DNA of 43,900 nt from Xenorhabdus innexi (GTDB taxonomy: Bacteria > Pseudomonadota > Gammaproteobacteria > Enterobacterales > Enterobacteriaceae), in the NCBI RefSeq assembly GCF_002632485.1, contig NZ_NIBU01000029.1:1-43900 (forward strand), read 5' to 3'. The notes below the pieces were generated by a model. That model had not been told where the DNA came from and did not search any database. It was given only the letters and a program-made list of their open reading frames with translations. Made by a program: the position numbers and the translations under genes. Positions 1-11,806 of this stretch are shown in pieces (position 1 is the first letter of the stretch; every line of letters begins with the position of its first letter).

Positions 1-111
1 CGTGGTTTTGATTTATTGTTTGGCGACGATTATCAGATCATAAATGAAGCCTTTTTTCTATCTAAAAATAAACGGTTATTGCTTAAGATCCTGTCTATGT
101 ATATGGTTTAG
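1..111 (+). CDS. Possible C-terminal end of a truncated upstream gene
   Basis: The first frame is open from base 1 to a TAG at 109-111 (36 codons, ending LLLKILSMYMV). It stops 32 bp before the aldehyde dehydrogenase start and lies on the same strand. It could be the tail of a gene cut by the window edge and co-transcribed with the dehydrogenase. An open frame of this length is also expected by chance in AT-rich DNA, and no family is recognisable. Confidence 0.3.
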   Translation, partial: RGFDLLFGDDYQIINEAFFLSKNKRLLLKILSMYMV

Positions 112-143
112 CATACCAAATAATCAAAGTACTGGAGAATATA

Positions 144-1628
144 ATGAAGAAATTACATGATATCGCAAAAGAACTATCACCTGCAAAATCGTATAAGATG
201 CTGATTGGTGGTGAGTGGGTAGACAGTACCTCAAAAGAAACAATGAAAAGCTATAATCCTGCAACCGGAGAGTTACTGACAGAATATGCAGCTGGAAATG
301 CTCAGGATGTTGATCTTGCTGTCCGGGCTGCAACAAAAGCCTTGCCTGCATGGCGAAAAACTTCAGCAGAAAAAAGACAATCTCTCTTACTGAAAATTGC
401 TGATTTACTGGAGGCAGAAGCAGAACGTTTTATCACTCTGGAAACATTGGATGGAGGTAAAACACAATCTTTATGCCGTAATTTTGATATTCCATTCGCT
501 ATCGATCATTTCCGCTATTTTGCTGGCGTGATCCGTGCTCATTCAGATGCAAGTGATATCATTGATGAAAATACCCTCAGTCTGGTGATCAGAGAGCCAA
601 TCGGTGTAATTGGTCAAATCATTCCCTGGAATTTCCCTCTGCTGATGGCAGCCTGGAAAATTGCCCCAGCTCTGGCTGCGGGTAATACCATCGTTATCAA
701 CCCAGCCAGTCTGACGCCTATTACTTTGTTAGAATTGGGCCGTATCATTAATCAGGTTCTTCCTGCGGGCGTTGTTAATATCGTTACAGGTCGTGGCTCT
801 GTTGTTGGTCAGGCAATCCTCGACCATGAGGGCATTGGAAAGGTCGCTTTTACCGGCTCAACAGAAGTGGGTTACAACGTTGCCACAGCCGCTGCCAAAA
901 GGCTTATTCCGGCTACGCTTGAGCTGGGAGGTAAGTCTGCCAATATCGTTTTCCCTGATGCAAATATGAAAAAAGCGGTCAAATATGCCGCCAATGCTAT
1001 CCTGCTGAATCAGGGGCAAGCTTGTGAATCAGGAGCTCGTTTATTCCTGCACAAAGATATCTATGATTCATTCCTGCAATCATTAAAAACAGTCTTTGAG
1101 ACTATCCGGGTTGGTGACCCGATGGACCCGGCAACTGAAATGAGCTGTCAGGTTAGTGAAGAACAGATGAATACCATTCTTAGCTACATTGATCTTGCTA
1201 AACAGGAAGGTGCAACCATTCTTACCGGTGGTAAACGTATTACCGGTTCAGGCTATGATGATGGATTCTTTGTACAGCCAACGATCCTTACCAATGTGAC
1301 TAATAATATGCGGGTAGCACAGGAAGAAATTTTCGGGCCGGTACTTTGTGTCATTCCGTTCAGTAATGAAGAAGAAGTTATCGAGATGGCTAACGATTCA
1401 GAATATGGTCTGGCGGGGGCCGTCTGGACACAGGATATCAATCGTGCCCTGCGTGTCGCTAAAGCCGTTGAAGCAGGCCGCATATGGATTAATACCTACC
1501 ATGAGCTTCCGGCTCACACACCATTTGGCGGTTATAAAAAATCAGGGCTTGGACGGGAAACACATAAAATGATTATGGATGCTTACACTGAAGTCAAAAA
1601 TATCTATATCAGTACCAAAGAAGATTAA
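144..1628 (+). CDS. NAD(P)-dependent aldehyde dehydrogenase
   Basis: A 494-residue member of the aldehyde dehydrogenase superfamily, which oxidises aldehydes to carboxylic acids in the cytoplasm. Visible hallmarks are PWNFPL (around residue 168), FTGSTEVG, the general-base glutamate in LELGGKS (Glu260), the catalytic cysteine in GQACESG (Cys294), EEIFGPV and the C-terminal PFGGYKKSGLGRE. Length is normal for the family. A GGAG ribosome binding site at 134-137 supports the ATG at 144. One oddity is that the usual KPSE-type cofactor motif reads NPAS, so the conserved lysine and glutamate are Asn and Ser. The substrate cannot be predicted, and context does not help because the upstream gene is cut off. 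The family assignment is secure; the specific function is not. Confidence 0.93.
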   Translation: MKKLHDIAKELSPAKSYKMLIGGEWVDSTSKETMKSYNPATGELLTEYAAGNAQDVDLAVRAATKALPAWRKTSAEKRQSLLLKIADLLEAEAERFITLETLDGGKTQSLCRNFDIPFAIDHFRYFAGVIRAHSDASDIIDENTLSLVIREPIGVIGQIIPWNFPLLMAAWKIAPALAAGNTIVINPASLTPITLLELGRIINQVLPAGVVNIVTGRGSVVGQAILDHEGIGKVAFTGSTEVGYNVATAAAKRLIPATLELGGKSANIVFPDANMKKAVKYAANAILLNQGQACESGARLFLHKDIYDSFLQSLKTVFETIRVGDPMDPATEMSCQVSEEQMNTILSYIDLAKQEGATILTGGKRITGSGYDDGFFVQPTILTNVTNNMRVAQEEIFGPVLCVIPFSNEEEVIEMANDSEYGLAGAVWTQDINRALRVAKAVEAGRIWINTYHELPAHTPFGGYKKSGLGRETHKMIMDAYTEVKNIYISTKED

Positions 1629-1665
1629 GTTATACCGTAAAATCAAGTATCCCTTTCTAAAAAAA

Positions 1666-1687
1666 GAGGATGCCAACCGGCATCCTC
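1666..1687. terminator. Strong bidirectional rho-independent terminator
   Basis: A perfect 9-bp stem GAGGATGCC/GGCATCCTC with an AACC loop. It is preceded by an A-run and followed by ATTATTTTTT, so it can work on both strands. It lies between the convergent aldehyde dehydrogenase and anion transporter genes. Confidence 0.9.
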
Positions 1688-1711
1688 ATTATTTTTTACC
1701 ATCAATATCAA

Positions 1712-3097
1712 TTAAATCCAGAAGAACCAGGCAACTACAGAGATAATCGCGATACATGCCAGATTCAGGACAATCCCAACCCGAACCATTTCAGTCTGCT
1801 TGATATAACCGGTGCCATAAACAATCGCATTCGGTGGTGTTGCTACGGGCAGCATAAATGCACAGGATGCACCAATACCAATAATCATGGTCAGCACAAT
1901 CACCGGCATTCCCAACGCTTCTGCAACGGTGGCAAAAATAGGAACAAGCAGTGCTGCACTGGCTGTATTACTGGTGAATTCCGTCAGGAAGATAATAAAT
2001 GCTGCAATAGCAACAATGATCACAAACCACGGGCTTGATCCGAAAGTTGCAGCCATACCATTTGCCATCACTTCACTGGCACCGGAGTTTTTCAGAACAG
2101 CACTCAGAGTCAGACCGCCACCAAACAGCATCAGCACACCCCATTCGGTGTTATTCTGAATCTGTGACCATGTTGATACGCCAGTAATACCAATCAGAGT
2201 AGCTGCACTCACCGCAATAATGGTATCTAGATCTTTTACACCACCAAGTGCATCACTGATGATGGAGCTAAAAATCCAGCAAACAACTGTCAAAAGGAAA
2301 ATAAGCATGGTAATAACACGTTTACCATTCCATTCGAGACGCTCAAGTTCCAGATCAAATTTATGATTCAGGTTCGGACGTAACATGATGTACATCAGCA
2401 TGACCATAACCGGTAACAGAATAATCACCATTGGTACGCCATATTTCATCCATGTCACAAAATCCATACCCAGCTGTGCCGCTGCAATTGCATTAGGCGG
2501 ACTGCCTACCAAAGTGCCCAGACCACCAATGCTGGCGCTATACGCTACACCCAGTAACACAAAGACAAATGTATTACGTTCTGTACGAACATCCAGATTA
2601 GCCAGAATACCCAGAATAAGCGGCAGCATCATTGCGGCAGTTGCCGTATTGCTGATCCACATAGAAAGTAGCGCCGTGATACCGAATATCAGCATCACCG
2701 CCACTGACAAACGCCCACGGGCAATCAGTAGAAGACGGTTGGCTATTAGCCTGTCTAAACCTTGGATATGTAGCGCTGTCGCCAGTGCAAATCCACCAAA
2801 AAATAAGAAAATAATTGGATTGGCAAAAGATTTCAGCGCGTCACCGGTATTCATCAATCCCATTCCGACTGCCAGAATTGGAATACACAGTGCAGTAATC
2901 GTGACGTGAATGGCTTCAGTCAGCCATAACACACCCACAAATGCCATCAATGCCAAACCTGCGTTTGCTTTTTCGCTATAAGGCAAAAACTTCAGCAAGG
3001 CGATCAGCAAGATGATATCCAGCGCAAGAATAATAAAGCCTCTTTTATTTGAAGGCATCGGCCCGACCGCTGGGGTTAAAGATTCTGAAGCGTCCAT
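1712..3097 (-). CDS. DASS/SLC13 family divalent anion:Na+ symporter
   Basis: A 461-residue, very hydrophobic membrane protein of the divalent anion:sodium symporter family (INDY/CitT/SLC13), which carries dicarboxylates, citrate or sulfate across the inner membrane. It shows the two repeat-related Ser-Asn-Thr signatures that bind sodium and substrate, SNTATAAMM in the first half and SNTASAALL in the second. GSPPNAIA and ATPPNAIVYG, the companion hairpin motifs, are also present. The ATG at 3097 is chosen because GGAG lies about 6 nt upstream; the longer frame would need a TTG start. It converges on the aldehyde dehydrogenase and is apparently a single-gene unit. Substrate is uncertain between di/tricarboxylate and sulfate. 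Neither the motifs nor the neighbours settle this. Confidence 0.88.
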   Translation of the reverse strand: MDASESLTPAVGPMPSNKRGFIILALDIILLIALLKFLPYSEKANAGLALMAFVGVLWLTEAIHVTITALCIPILAVGMGLMNTGDALKSFANPIIFLFFGGFALATALHIQGLDRLIANRLLLIARGRLSVAVMLIFGITALLSMWISNTATAAMMLPLILGILANLDVRTERNTFVFVLLGVAYSASIGGLGTLVGSPPNAIAAAQLGMDFVTWMKYGVPMVIILLPVMVMLMYIMLRPNLNHKFDLELERLEWNGKRVITMLIFLLTVVCWIFSSIISDALGGVKDLDTIIAVSAATLIGITGVSTWSQIQNNTEWGVLMLFGGGLTLSAVLKNSGASEVMANGMAATFGSSPWFVIIVAIAAFIIFLTEFTSNTASAALLVPIFATVAEALGMPVIVLTMIIGIGASCAFMLPVATPPNAIVYGTGYIKQTEMVRVGIVLNLACIAIISVVAWFFWI

Positions 3098-3262
3098 GAA
3101 GACTCCATGTAACAATGAAACATAACTCCGTAATGTAAAAATAATAATTGATGAATCATTGCTCTAAATGTTAAAGAATTACATTACATGTGAAATAATA
3201 AGGAGTCTGAACGATAAATAAAATACGAGATGTACGATTTTGGGATCTGCTACGCGAGATTT

Positions 3263-3281
3263 GTTTAATTAATAATTAAAC
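3263..3281. promoter_or_regulatory. 19-bp AT-rich palindrome upstream of the anion transporter
   Basis: GTTTAATT-AAT-AATTAAAC is a perfect dyad 166 bp upstream of the transporter start, in the 345-bp gap (3098-3442) before the end of eno. It could be an operator. TTTAATTAA-type sites are used by CitB/DpiA-like regulators of citrate and dicarboxylate genes, but no regulator gene is in view. Apart from this palindrome and the eno terminator, nothing else was recognised in the gap. Confidence 0.4.
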
Positions 3282-3374
3282 GAGCAAAAAAACAGCGTAT
3301 TTTATGGAGTTATGTCACATTTCTTATTTTTGGTTTACCCGAGTAATCATCCATTACCCGGTAGAGAAGAATAA

Positions 3375-3399
3375 GGCGAAAGAATATTATCCTTTCGCC
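3375..3399 (-). terminator. Probable eno terminator
   Basis: GGCGAAAG...CTTTCGCC is a perfect 8-bp stem with a 9-nt loop, 44 bp beyond the eno stop. On the minus strand it is followed by a T-rich tract (TTATTCTTCT). Confidence 0.7.
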
Positions 3400-3442
3400 A
3401 AATCATAAACAATATTTATTATTTATCGAAGCAAATCAGTAA

Positions 3443-4786
<1,344 letters not shown>

Positions 4787-4818
4787 TCATGCAAAAATCG
4801 CATCAACCGCCCCATATT

Positions 4819-6519
<1,701 letters not shown>

Positions 6520-6661
6520 CTAACCTTAAATGCGCTACAAACTCTATCTCCTTTATCTGTTCAAGTGTAGTAATTTCTAGGGGAAACTTATCGTAGAAAT
6601 AAATTTTTTAAATAGGCAAGGAATAAGGTACAGAATGCCGGCCTTATTAGCTATACTTGAT

Positions 6662-6681
6662 TGTATCTCAATTGAGATACA
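6662..6681. promoter_or_regulatory. Perfect 20-bp palindrome, likely toxin-antitoxin operator
   Basis: TGTATCTCAATTGAGATACA is a perfect palindrome ending 34 bp before the antitoxin start. RelB/DinJ-type ribbon-helix-helix antitoxins repress their own promoter through such dyads, so this is the probable autoregulatory operator. Confidence 0.75.
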
Positions 6682-6715
6682 CCATGAACGATAAGTGAAA
6701 CCGGAGAATTTAATT

Positions 6716-7009
6716 ATGGCTAATACTTCAATGTTACATGTCCGTGTCGATGATGAACTAAAGACTGCTGCTGCTGAAAAACTTGCCAATATTGGTATGA
6801 CTTTATCTGATGCTGTCAGAATTCTACTCACTCGCATAACGATAGAAGGAGGGATGCCCGTTGGATTAACAATTGATTCAGAAAAATATGATGTCTGGTT
6901 CCGTGACAAAGTAAAAGAAGCTTTAGCTGATACAAACCCCACAGTCTCGCATAAGCAGGTGATGGATGATGTACAGGCATTAATCGACAGGAAACGCCGC
7001 CGTGAATGA
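6716..7009 (+). CDS. RelB/DinJ family antitoxin
   Basis: A 97-residue antitoxin of the RelB/DinJ family. The N-terminal ribbon-helix-helix (MLHVRVDDELKTAAAEKL...GMTLSDAVRILLTRI) binds DNA as a dimer. The acidic, less ordered C-terminal half would wrap the toxin. The ATG at 6716 has GGAG about 9 nt upstream; an in-frame GTG at 6695 would add seven residues but lacks a better ribosome site. It overlaps the toxin gene by 8 bp, the usual antitoxin-first, translationally coupled arrangement. The two genes form an accessory module on the strand opposite to mazG and pyrG. Confidence 0.9.
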   Translation: MANTSMLHVRVDDELKTAAAEKLANIGMTLSDAVRILLTRITIEGGMPVGLTIDSEKYDVWFRDKVKEALADTNPTVSHKQVMDDVQALIDRKRRRE

Positions 7010-7286
7010 GTTAGAGTGGCTGGAGTTAGCTCGCACTGACCTGCTGGCGATTATTGAGTACATAGCTGATGATAATCCATATGCTGCTCAATGCCTCAAG
7101 GACGATATTGAAACAAAGGCAGAAAAGCTGCTGGATTTTCCCAAGATAGGGCGCCCCGGGCGGGTTGCAGGAACCAGAGAACTGGTTGCCGGGGCAAATT
7201 ATATCATCGTGTACCAAGAAGATGTTTTCACCATTCGAATACTGCGCGTGTTACATGCCGCGCAACTGTGGCCCTCATCTAATTGA
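7002..7286 (+). CDS. RelE/ParE superfamily toxin
   Basis: A 94-residue toxin partner of the preceding antitoxin. The ARTDLLAIIEYIADDNPYAA helix, LLDFPKIGRPGRVAGTRELVAG and the C-terminal strand IRILRVLHAAQLWP are typical of RelE/ParE-fold toxins. The sequence reads more like the ParE-like branch (gyrase poison) than classical RelE (ribosome-dependent mRNase), but the target cannot be settled from sequence. It starts inside the antitoxin gene (8-bp overlap). The insertion lies in the relA-mazG-pyrG neighbourhood, where E. coli carries a different pair, mazEF. Confidence 0.88.
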   Translation: MNELEWLELARTDLLAIIEYIADDNPYAAQCLKDDIETKAEKLLDFPKIGRPGRVAGTRELVAGANYIIVYQEDVFTIRILRVLHAAQLWPSSN

Positions 7287-7311
7287 AATTGATTGATTAT
7301 TTTTCGGTGTA

Positions 7312-8130
7312 TTACAGTTGCTGTTTTTTCACCTGCTCCCACATTTTATCCATTTCCTCTAATGTGGCTGTTTCCAGCGACAAACCGCTATCAAGGATGA
7401 GTTTTTCCACATTACGAAAGCGGTTTTCAAATTTCTGACAGGCTTTCTGTAATGTCGTCTCCGGCTTGTGTCCTAAATGGCGGGACAAATTCACGACTGC
7501 AAACAACAAATCGCCCAGTTCTTCTCCCACGCGATCATCATCCACAACCGCCTGTTTCGCTTCATCCATCACTTCGTCAATTTCTTCATAAACCTTGTCT
7601 AACACAGGGCCGATGGTATCCCAGTCAAAACCGACAGAAGCACAGCGTTTCTGAATCTTATACGCTTTCATCAATGCAGGCAGGCTGGCAGGGATATCAT
7701 CCAGAACGGAATGCTGGTCTTTTTCGGCTCTTTCTGCGGTCTTGCGCTGCTCCCAGCTACCAATCGCCTCTTCGCTGCTGATACCCGATTGCTGGTTAAA
7801 GATATGCGGGTGTCGGCGTTCCAGTTTGTTACAGACCGCTTCACAGATATCCTCGAAATCAAACAATTGCTCTTCCTGTGCCATCTGGGCATAAAACACT
7901 ATATGAAACAGCAGATCGCCCAACTCTTCTTTCAGAGCATTCGCATCATTGCGCTCAATGGCATCAATGACTTCATAAGTTTCTTCCAGCGTGTAAGGGG
8001 CAATTGTGGCTGAAGTCTGTACTTTGTCCCACGGGCAACCGTGCTGAGGATGGCGCAACTGCGCCATAATCTCTTTAAGTCTCTCAATACTTTTCATACT
8101 TGCCACTGACTTGGTATTCATTTGATCCAT
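7312..8130 (-). CDS. mazG: Nucleoside triphosphate pyrophosphohydrolase MazG
   Basis: MazG hydrolyses (d)NTPs to monophosphates and pyrophosphate, and in E. coli it moderates (p)ppGpp levels during starvation. The 272-residue protein has two tandem MazG folds. Each has the all-alpha metal-binding pattern: EETYEVIDAI...LKEELGDLLFH in the first and EEIDEVMDEA...EELGDLLFAVVN in the second. It is 6 bp downstream of relA, so the two are very likely co-transcribed. The start is ambiguous. The ATG at 8130 gives an 11-residue extension over E. coli MazG, and the in-frame ATG at 8097 matches the E. coli length better, but neither has a strong ribosome site. Confidence 0.96.
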   Translation of the reverse strand: MDQMNTKSVASMKSIERLKEIMAQLRHPQHGCPWDKVQTSATIAPYTLEETYEVIDAIERNDANALKEELGDLLFHIVFYAQMAQEEQLFDFEDICEAVCNKLERRHPHIFNQQSGISSEEAIGSWEQRKTAERAEKDQHSVLDDIPASLPALMKAYKIQKRCASVGFDWDTIGPVLDKVYEEIDEVMDEAKQAVVDDDRVGEELGDLLFAVVNLSRHLGHKPETTLQKACQKFENRFRNVEKLILDSGLSLETATLEEMDKMWEQVKKQQL

Positions 8131-8136
8131 AACTGA

Positions 8137-10374
8137 TTAGTTTCCATGCAGACGTCTGGCTTCAATCACATCAGGCAGTTGATTCAGTTTCGCCAACACC
8201 CGCCCCAGCACCTGCAAGTTGTAAATCTCAATATTCATATCGATAGTTGCCAGCTGCTGTTTCACATCGCTACGGCTGCTGACCCCTAATACATTCACTT
8301 TTTCGTTAGCAAGGATTGTGGTGATATCCCGTAGTAACCCGCTGCGATCATTGGCAAGTAATCTCACCACCAGCGAATAGCCACTGGAGTAACTTTCTCC
8401 CCATACGGCATCCACCACACGCTCCGGCGCACTTGCTTCCAATTCCGTTAACTGATCACAGTCTGCCCGGTGAATGGAGATACCGCGCCCGCGTGTAATA
8501 AAGCCCGTAATTTCATCTCCGGGAATAGGCTGACAGCAACGGGCAATATGGTGCATCAGATTACCGACTCCCTCCACGACAACCCGCCCGTTATCTTTTT
8601 TGCTGTTACGTGGTGCGAATGTTTTGTTCTCAAGTGTGCGGAGCGCTTCCCGATCTGCTTCTTCTGCCGTGGTTTTATTGAACTTGCTTTGCAGGAAATT
8701 TGTCAGTTGATGAATACGGATATCACCTACACCGATACCCGCCAGCACTTCCTCCAGCGAATTCACGTTATAACGGACAATCAGCTCTTTTTCCGCTTCT
8801 TTAATGGTGACACCCAAATGAGCCAGTTCACTATCCAGCATCTGGCGACCCGCAATAATATTTTTATCGCGATCCTGTTTACGGAACCAATTGTGGATCT
8901 TAGCCCGTCCACGGCTGGTTGTGACATAGCCAAGGTTAGGGTTCAGCCAGTCACGGCTTGGATTGGGCTGTTTCTGAGTGATAACTTCAATCTGATCACC
9001 CATCTGGAGCTGATAACTGAATGGCACGATACGCCCGCCAATTTTCGCCCCGATACAACGATGACCCACATCGCTGTGAATGTGATAGGCAAAATCCAGT
9101 GGCGTTGAACCGGCAGGTAAATCGATCACATCCCCTTTAGGTGTGAAAACATAAACGCGATCATCAAATACCTGACTGCGGACTTCATCCAACATCTCTC
9201 CGGTATCTGCCATTTCCTCCTGCCATGCGATCAACTTCCGCAGCCATGCAATCCGGCTTTCATAACTACCTGATTTACCACCACCGATCGCCGTACCTTC
9301 TTTATATTTCCAGTGAGCAGCCACGCCCAGTTCAGCATCATCATGCATCTGGCGGGTACGGATCTGGATTTCAAGTGTTTTACCGTTCGGCCCTAACACT
9401 ACGGTATGGATGGATTGATAACCATTGGGTTTAGGATTGGCAACGTAATCATCAAACTCATCCGGCAAGTGGCGGTAGTGAGTATGCACTATCCCCAATG
9501 CCGCATAGCAGTCCTGCAAACGATCAACGACAATGCGCACGGCACGCACATCAAACAGTTCATCAAATGCCAGCGATTTTTTCTGCATCTTGCGCCAGAT
9601 GCTGTAAATATGTTTAGGACGCCCGTAAATTTCCCCCGAAATTCCTTCTTTGAGCATATAACGGCGCAATGTCGTGATAAATTTTTCGATGTATTGTTCG
9701 CGGTCAATCCTGCGCTCATGCAAAAGCCGAGCAATCTTTTTATATTCATCGGGATGCAGATAGCGGAAGCAGAAATCTTCCAGCTCCCATTTTAACTGGC
9801 CGATCCCTAAACGATTGGCAAGAGGCGCATAGATATTGGAGCACTCTTTTGCCACCAATACCCGTTCATCTTCACTGGCATCCTTCACTTCCCGCAGATA
9901 AGCGATCCGCTCCGCCAGTTTAATAATCACGCAACGGAAATCTTCGACCATTGCCAGCAGCATCCGCCGTACATTATCCACCTGAACGGAGCAGGTCGCA
10001 TCGGTATGCGTGGCTTTCAGCTCGCGGATAGCGTCCATCTCCAGCACACCATGAACCAGATCCATAATGGGCTGACCAAACGCCTCTGTCACGGTTTCAC
10101 TATTAAGTAGCCGGGCATCAAGGAGGGGAAAAAGCAGTGCCGCACGCATACTGTCATTATCCATGCTCAGTGTGGACAGAATTTCCACCATTTCAACACC
10201 ACGCCACAATAACAACTCGGCATTAGGGTGATCCTGAACTTTTTCGTGACAATAGCGCCATGTTTCAACTAACTTTTGGCTGGATTGTGGATTAACAATA
10301 TTTAAACTCGCGATCCACTTATCGACAGCAAATTCACCTGCCGGTGTGAGATGAGCACTTCTTACTGCAACCAT
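8137..10374 (-). CDS. relA: GTP/ATP pyrophosphokinase (ppGpp synthetase I)
   Basis: RelA is the ribosome-associated synthetase that makes (p)ppGpp when uncharged tRNA occupies the A site. At 745 residues it matches E. coli RelA (744). The N-terminal hydrolase domain lacks the HD metal motif, as expected for RelA rather than SpoT. The synthetase domain follows (GRPKHIYSIWRKM, then FDVRAVRI), then TGS (VYVFTPKGDVIDLPAGSTP), a zinc-finger/CC region containing HIARCCQPIPGD, and a C-terminal ACT domain (VVRLLANDRSGLLRDIT). It is downstream of rlmD and 6 bp upstream of mazG. No mazEF genes lie between relA and mazG, unlike in E. coli. Confidence 0.98.
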   Translation of the reverse strand: MVAVRSAHLTPAGEFAVDKWIASLNIVNPQSSQKLVETWRYCHEKVQDHPNAELLLWRGVEMVEILSTLSMDNDSMRAALLFPLLDARLLNSETVTEAFGQPIMDLVHGVLEMDAIRELKATHTDATCSVQVDNVRRMLLAMVEDFRCVIIKLAERIAYLREVKDASEDERVLVAKECSNIYAPLANRLGIGQLKWELEDFCFRYLHPDEYKKIARLLHERRIDREQYIEKFITTLRRYMLKEGISGEIYGRPKHIYSIWRKMQKKSLAFDELFDVRAVRIVVDRLQDCYAALGIVHTHYRHLPDEFDDYVANPKPNGYQSIHTVVLGPNGKTLEIQIRTRQMHDDAELGVAAHWKYKEGTAIGGGKSGSYESRIAWLRKLIAWQEEMADTGEMLDEVRSQVFDDRVYVFTPKGDVIDLPAGSTPLDFAYHIHSDVGHRCIGAKIGGRIVPFSYQLQMGDQIEVITQKQPNPSRDWLNPNLGYVTTSRGRAKIHNWFRKQDRDKNIIAGRQMLDSELAHLGVTIKEAEKELIVRYNVNSLEEVLAGIGVGDIRIHQLTNFLQSKFNKTTAEEADREALRTLENKTFAPRNSKKDNGRVVVEGVGNLMHHIARCCQPIPGDEITGFITRGRGISIHRADCDQLTELEASAPERVVDAVWGESYSSGYSLVVRLLANDRSGLLRDITTILANEKVNVLGVSSRSDVKQQLATIDMNIEIYNLQVLGRVLAKLNQLPDVIEARRLHGN

Positions 10375-10426
10375 AATTTCTCCCTACTCGATAGTCATCG
10401 GCTCTCAGCTGGCAGTGTTTCCGCAA

Positions 10427-11752
10427 TTAACGCGAAAATAGCGCCATAGATTCCAGATGACCGGTGTGCGGAAACATATCCAGCATCCGCACACTGACAA
10501 GATGATAACCGGCCTCCAGCAGAACTTTGCTGTCCCGCGCCAGGGTTGTGGGGTTACAAGAAACATAAACCACTTTTTCAGGAGCCAGTTTTACTATATG
10601 TGACATAACACCAGCAGCACCCGCACGAGCGGGGTCCAATAATACTTTATTGAAGCCCTGTGCTGCCCACGGCTGTTGGCGGATATCCGATTCCAGATTT
10701 TCGTGGAAAAAAGTGACGTTACTAAGTCCATTTAACCGAGCATTATATTGCCCGCTTGCAACCAATGCCGCAACGCCTTCCACACCGACAACAGCCTTCG
10801 CTTTAACCGCTATCGGCAGAGTAAAGTTTCCCATGCCACAGAAGAGATCCAATATCCGGTCTTCCGGCTGCACATCCAGCCATGACAGCGCCTGAGCAAC
10901 CATTTTCTGATTAACTTCATCATTAACCTGAATAAAATCCTGCGGGCTGAAGACCAACTTTAAACCATCCACCTGATACCAAGGCTCAAACTGCCCGATT
11001 TCAGGAGACAATGCTTCAAGGGATTTTTCATCACCCGCCAGATAAATGACCACCTGATACTGCCTCGCAAAATCCCGCAGCATCTCTTTATCTTCATGCT
11101 TTATGGGGGCAAGATGGCGTAAAACAACTAACGGGCCATTATCTGCCAGCACTAATTCAACATGCCCCAAGCGTTTCGCTACTTTCAGGCTGCTTAAACA
11201 CAGAGATAATGGCTGCAATAATTTTTCCAGCTCAGGGCGCATAACCGGGCAATGTCTGATATCCACCAAATCATTGGTCTGACTCTGACGAAATCCCATC
11301 ACTAGCTTACCCTGTTTATCATGATATTGAAGGCCAAGCCTTGCCCTGCGCCGATAACCATATTCCGGGCTGTGAATAACAGGCTGAGCACTGATACTGA
11401 TGCCCGTCTCCCGCTGGATCAGATGTTCCAGTACGCTGGCTTTAGTTTTCACCTGTAACTCTGGTGCGGCATGTTGCTGCTGGCAACCTCCGCACATTTT
11501 GAAATGCGGGCAGCGCGGATTTACCCGAAGCGGGCTGTCCGATAAACGTTTTACCACTTTAGCTTTAGCAAACTGGCGTTTTTCTTCTGTCAGTTGAACT
11601 TGTGCCTGCTCACCGGGCAATAACCCCGGAATAAAGATCGTTTTTCCCTGATGACGGGCAATACCCTGCCCCTGAGCATCAAGGTTGTCTGCGGTAACGG
11701 AAATAATGCTTCGGTTTACGGAGCGGCGATTTGGGGAGTAAAATTGCACCAT
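10427..11752 (-). CDS. rlmD: 23S rRNA (uracil-1939-C5)-methyltransferase RlmD
   Basis: RlmD (formerly RumA) uses S-adenosylmethionine to methylate U1939 of 23S rRNA. The 441-residue protein begins with a TRAM-like RNA-binding domain and has the 4Fe-4S cysteine cluster [13 protein letters not shown]. The SAM-binding [13 protein letters not shown] and the catalytic-cysteine motif [12 protein letters not shown] follow. The ATG at 11752 is chosen because [10 protein letters not shown] aligns with the E. coli N-terminus (MAQFYSAKRR); upstream in-frame codons would add an unrelated tail. It reads toward relA and diverges from barA across 54 bp, the same arrangement as in E. coli. Confidence 0.96.
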   Translation of the reverse strand: MVQFYSPNRRSVNRSIISVTADNLDAQGQGIARHQGKTIFIPGLLPGEQAQVQLTEEKRQFAKAKVVKRLSDSPLRVNPRCPHFKMCGGCQQQHAAPELQVKTKASVLEHLIQRETGISISAQPVIHSPEYGYRRRARLGLQYHDKQGKLVMGFRQSQTNDLVDIRHCPVMRPELEKLLQPLSLCLSSLKVAKRLGHVELVLADNGPLVVLRHLAPIKHEDKEMLRDFARQYQVVIYLAGDEKSLEALSPEIGQFEPWYQVDGLKLVFSPQDFIQVNDEVNQKMVAQALSWLDVQPEDRILDLFCGMGNFTLPIAVKAKAVVGVEGVAALVASGQYNARLNGLSNVTFFHENLESDIRQQPWAAQGFNKVLLDPARAGAAGVMSHIVKLAPEKVVYVSCNPTTLARDSKVLLEAGYHLVSVRMLDMFPHTGHLESMALFSR

Positions 11753-11806
11753 GATTCTGACTGACTTTGAAAAATTGAGTTTTGATTTTCCCACAATGGA
11801 TGCCTA

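Noticed and set aside
8470-9108. 212-codon open frame opposite relA
   Set aside because: It lies wholly inside the conserved relA gene on the other strand and has no recognisable domain or ribosome site.
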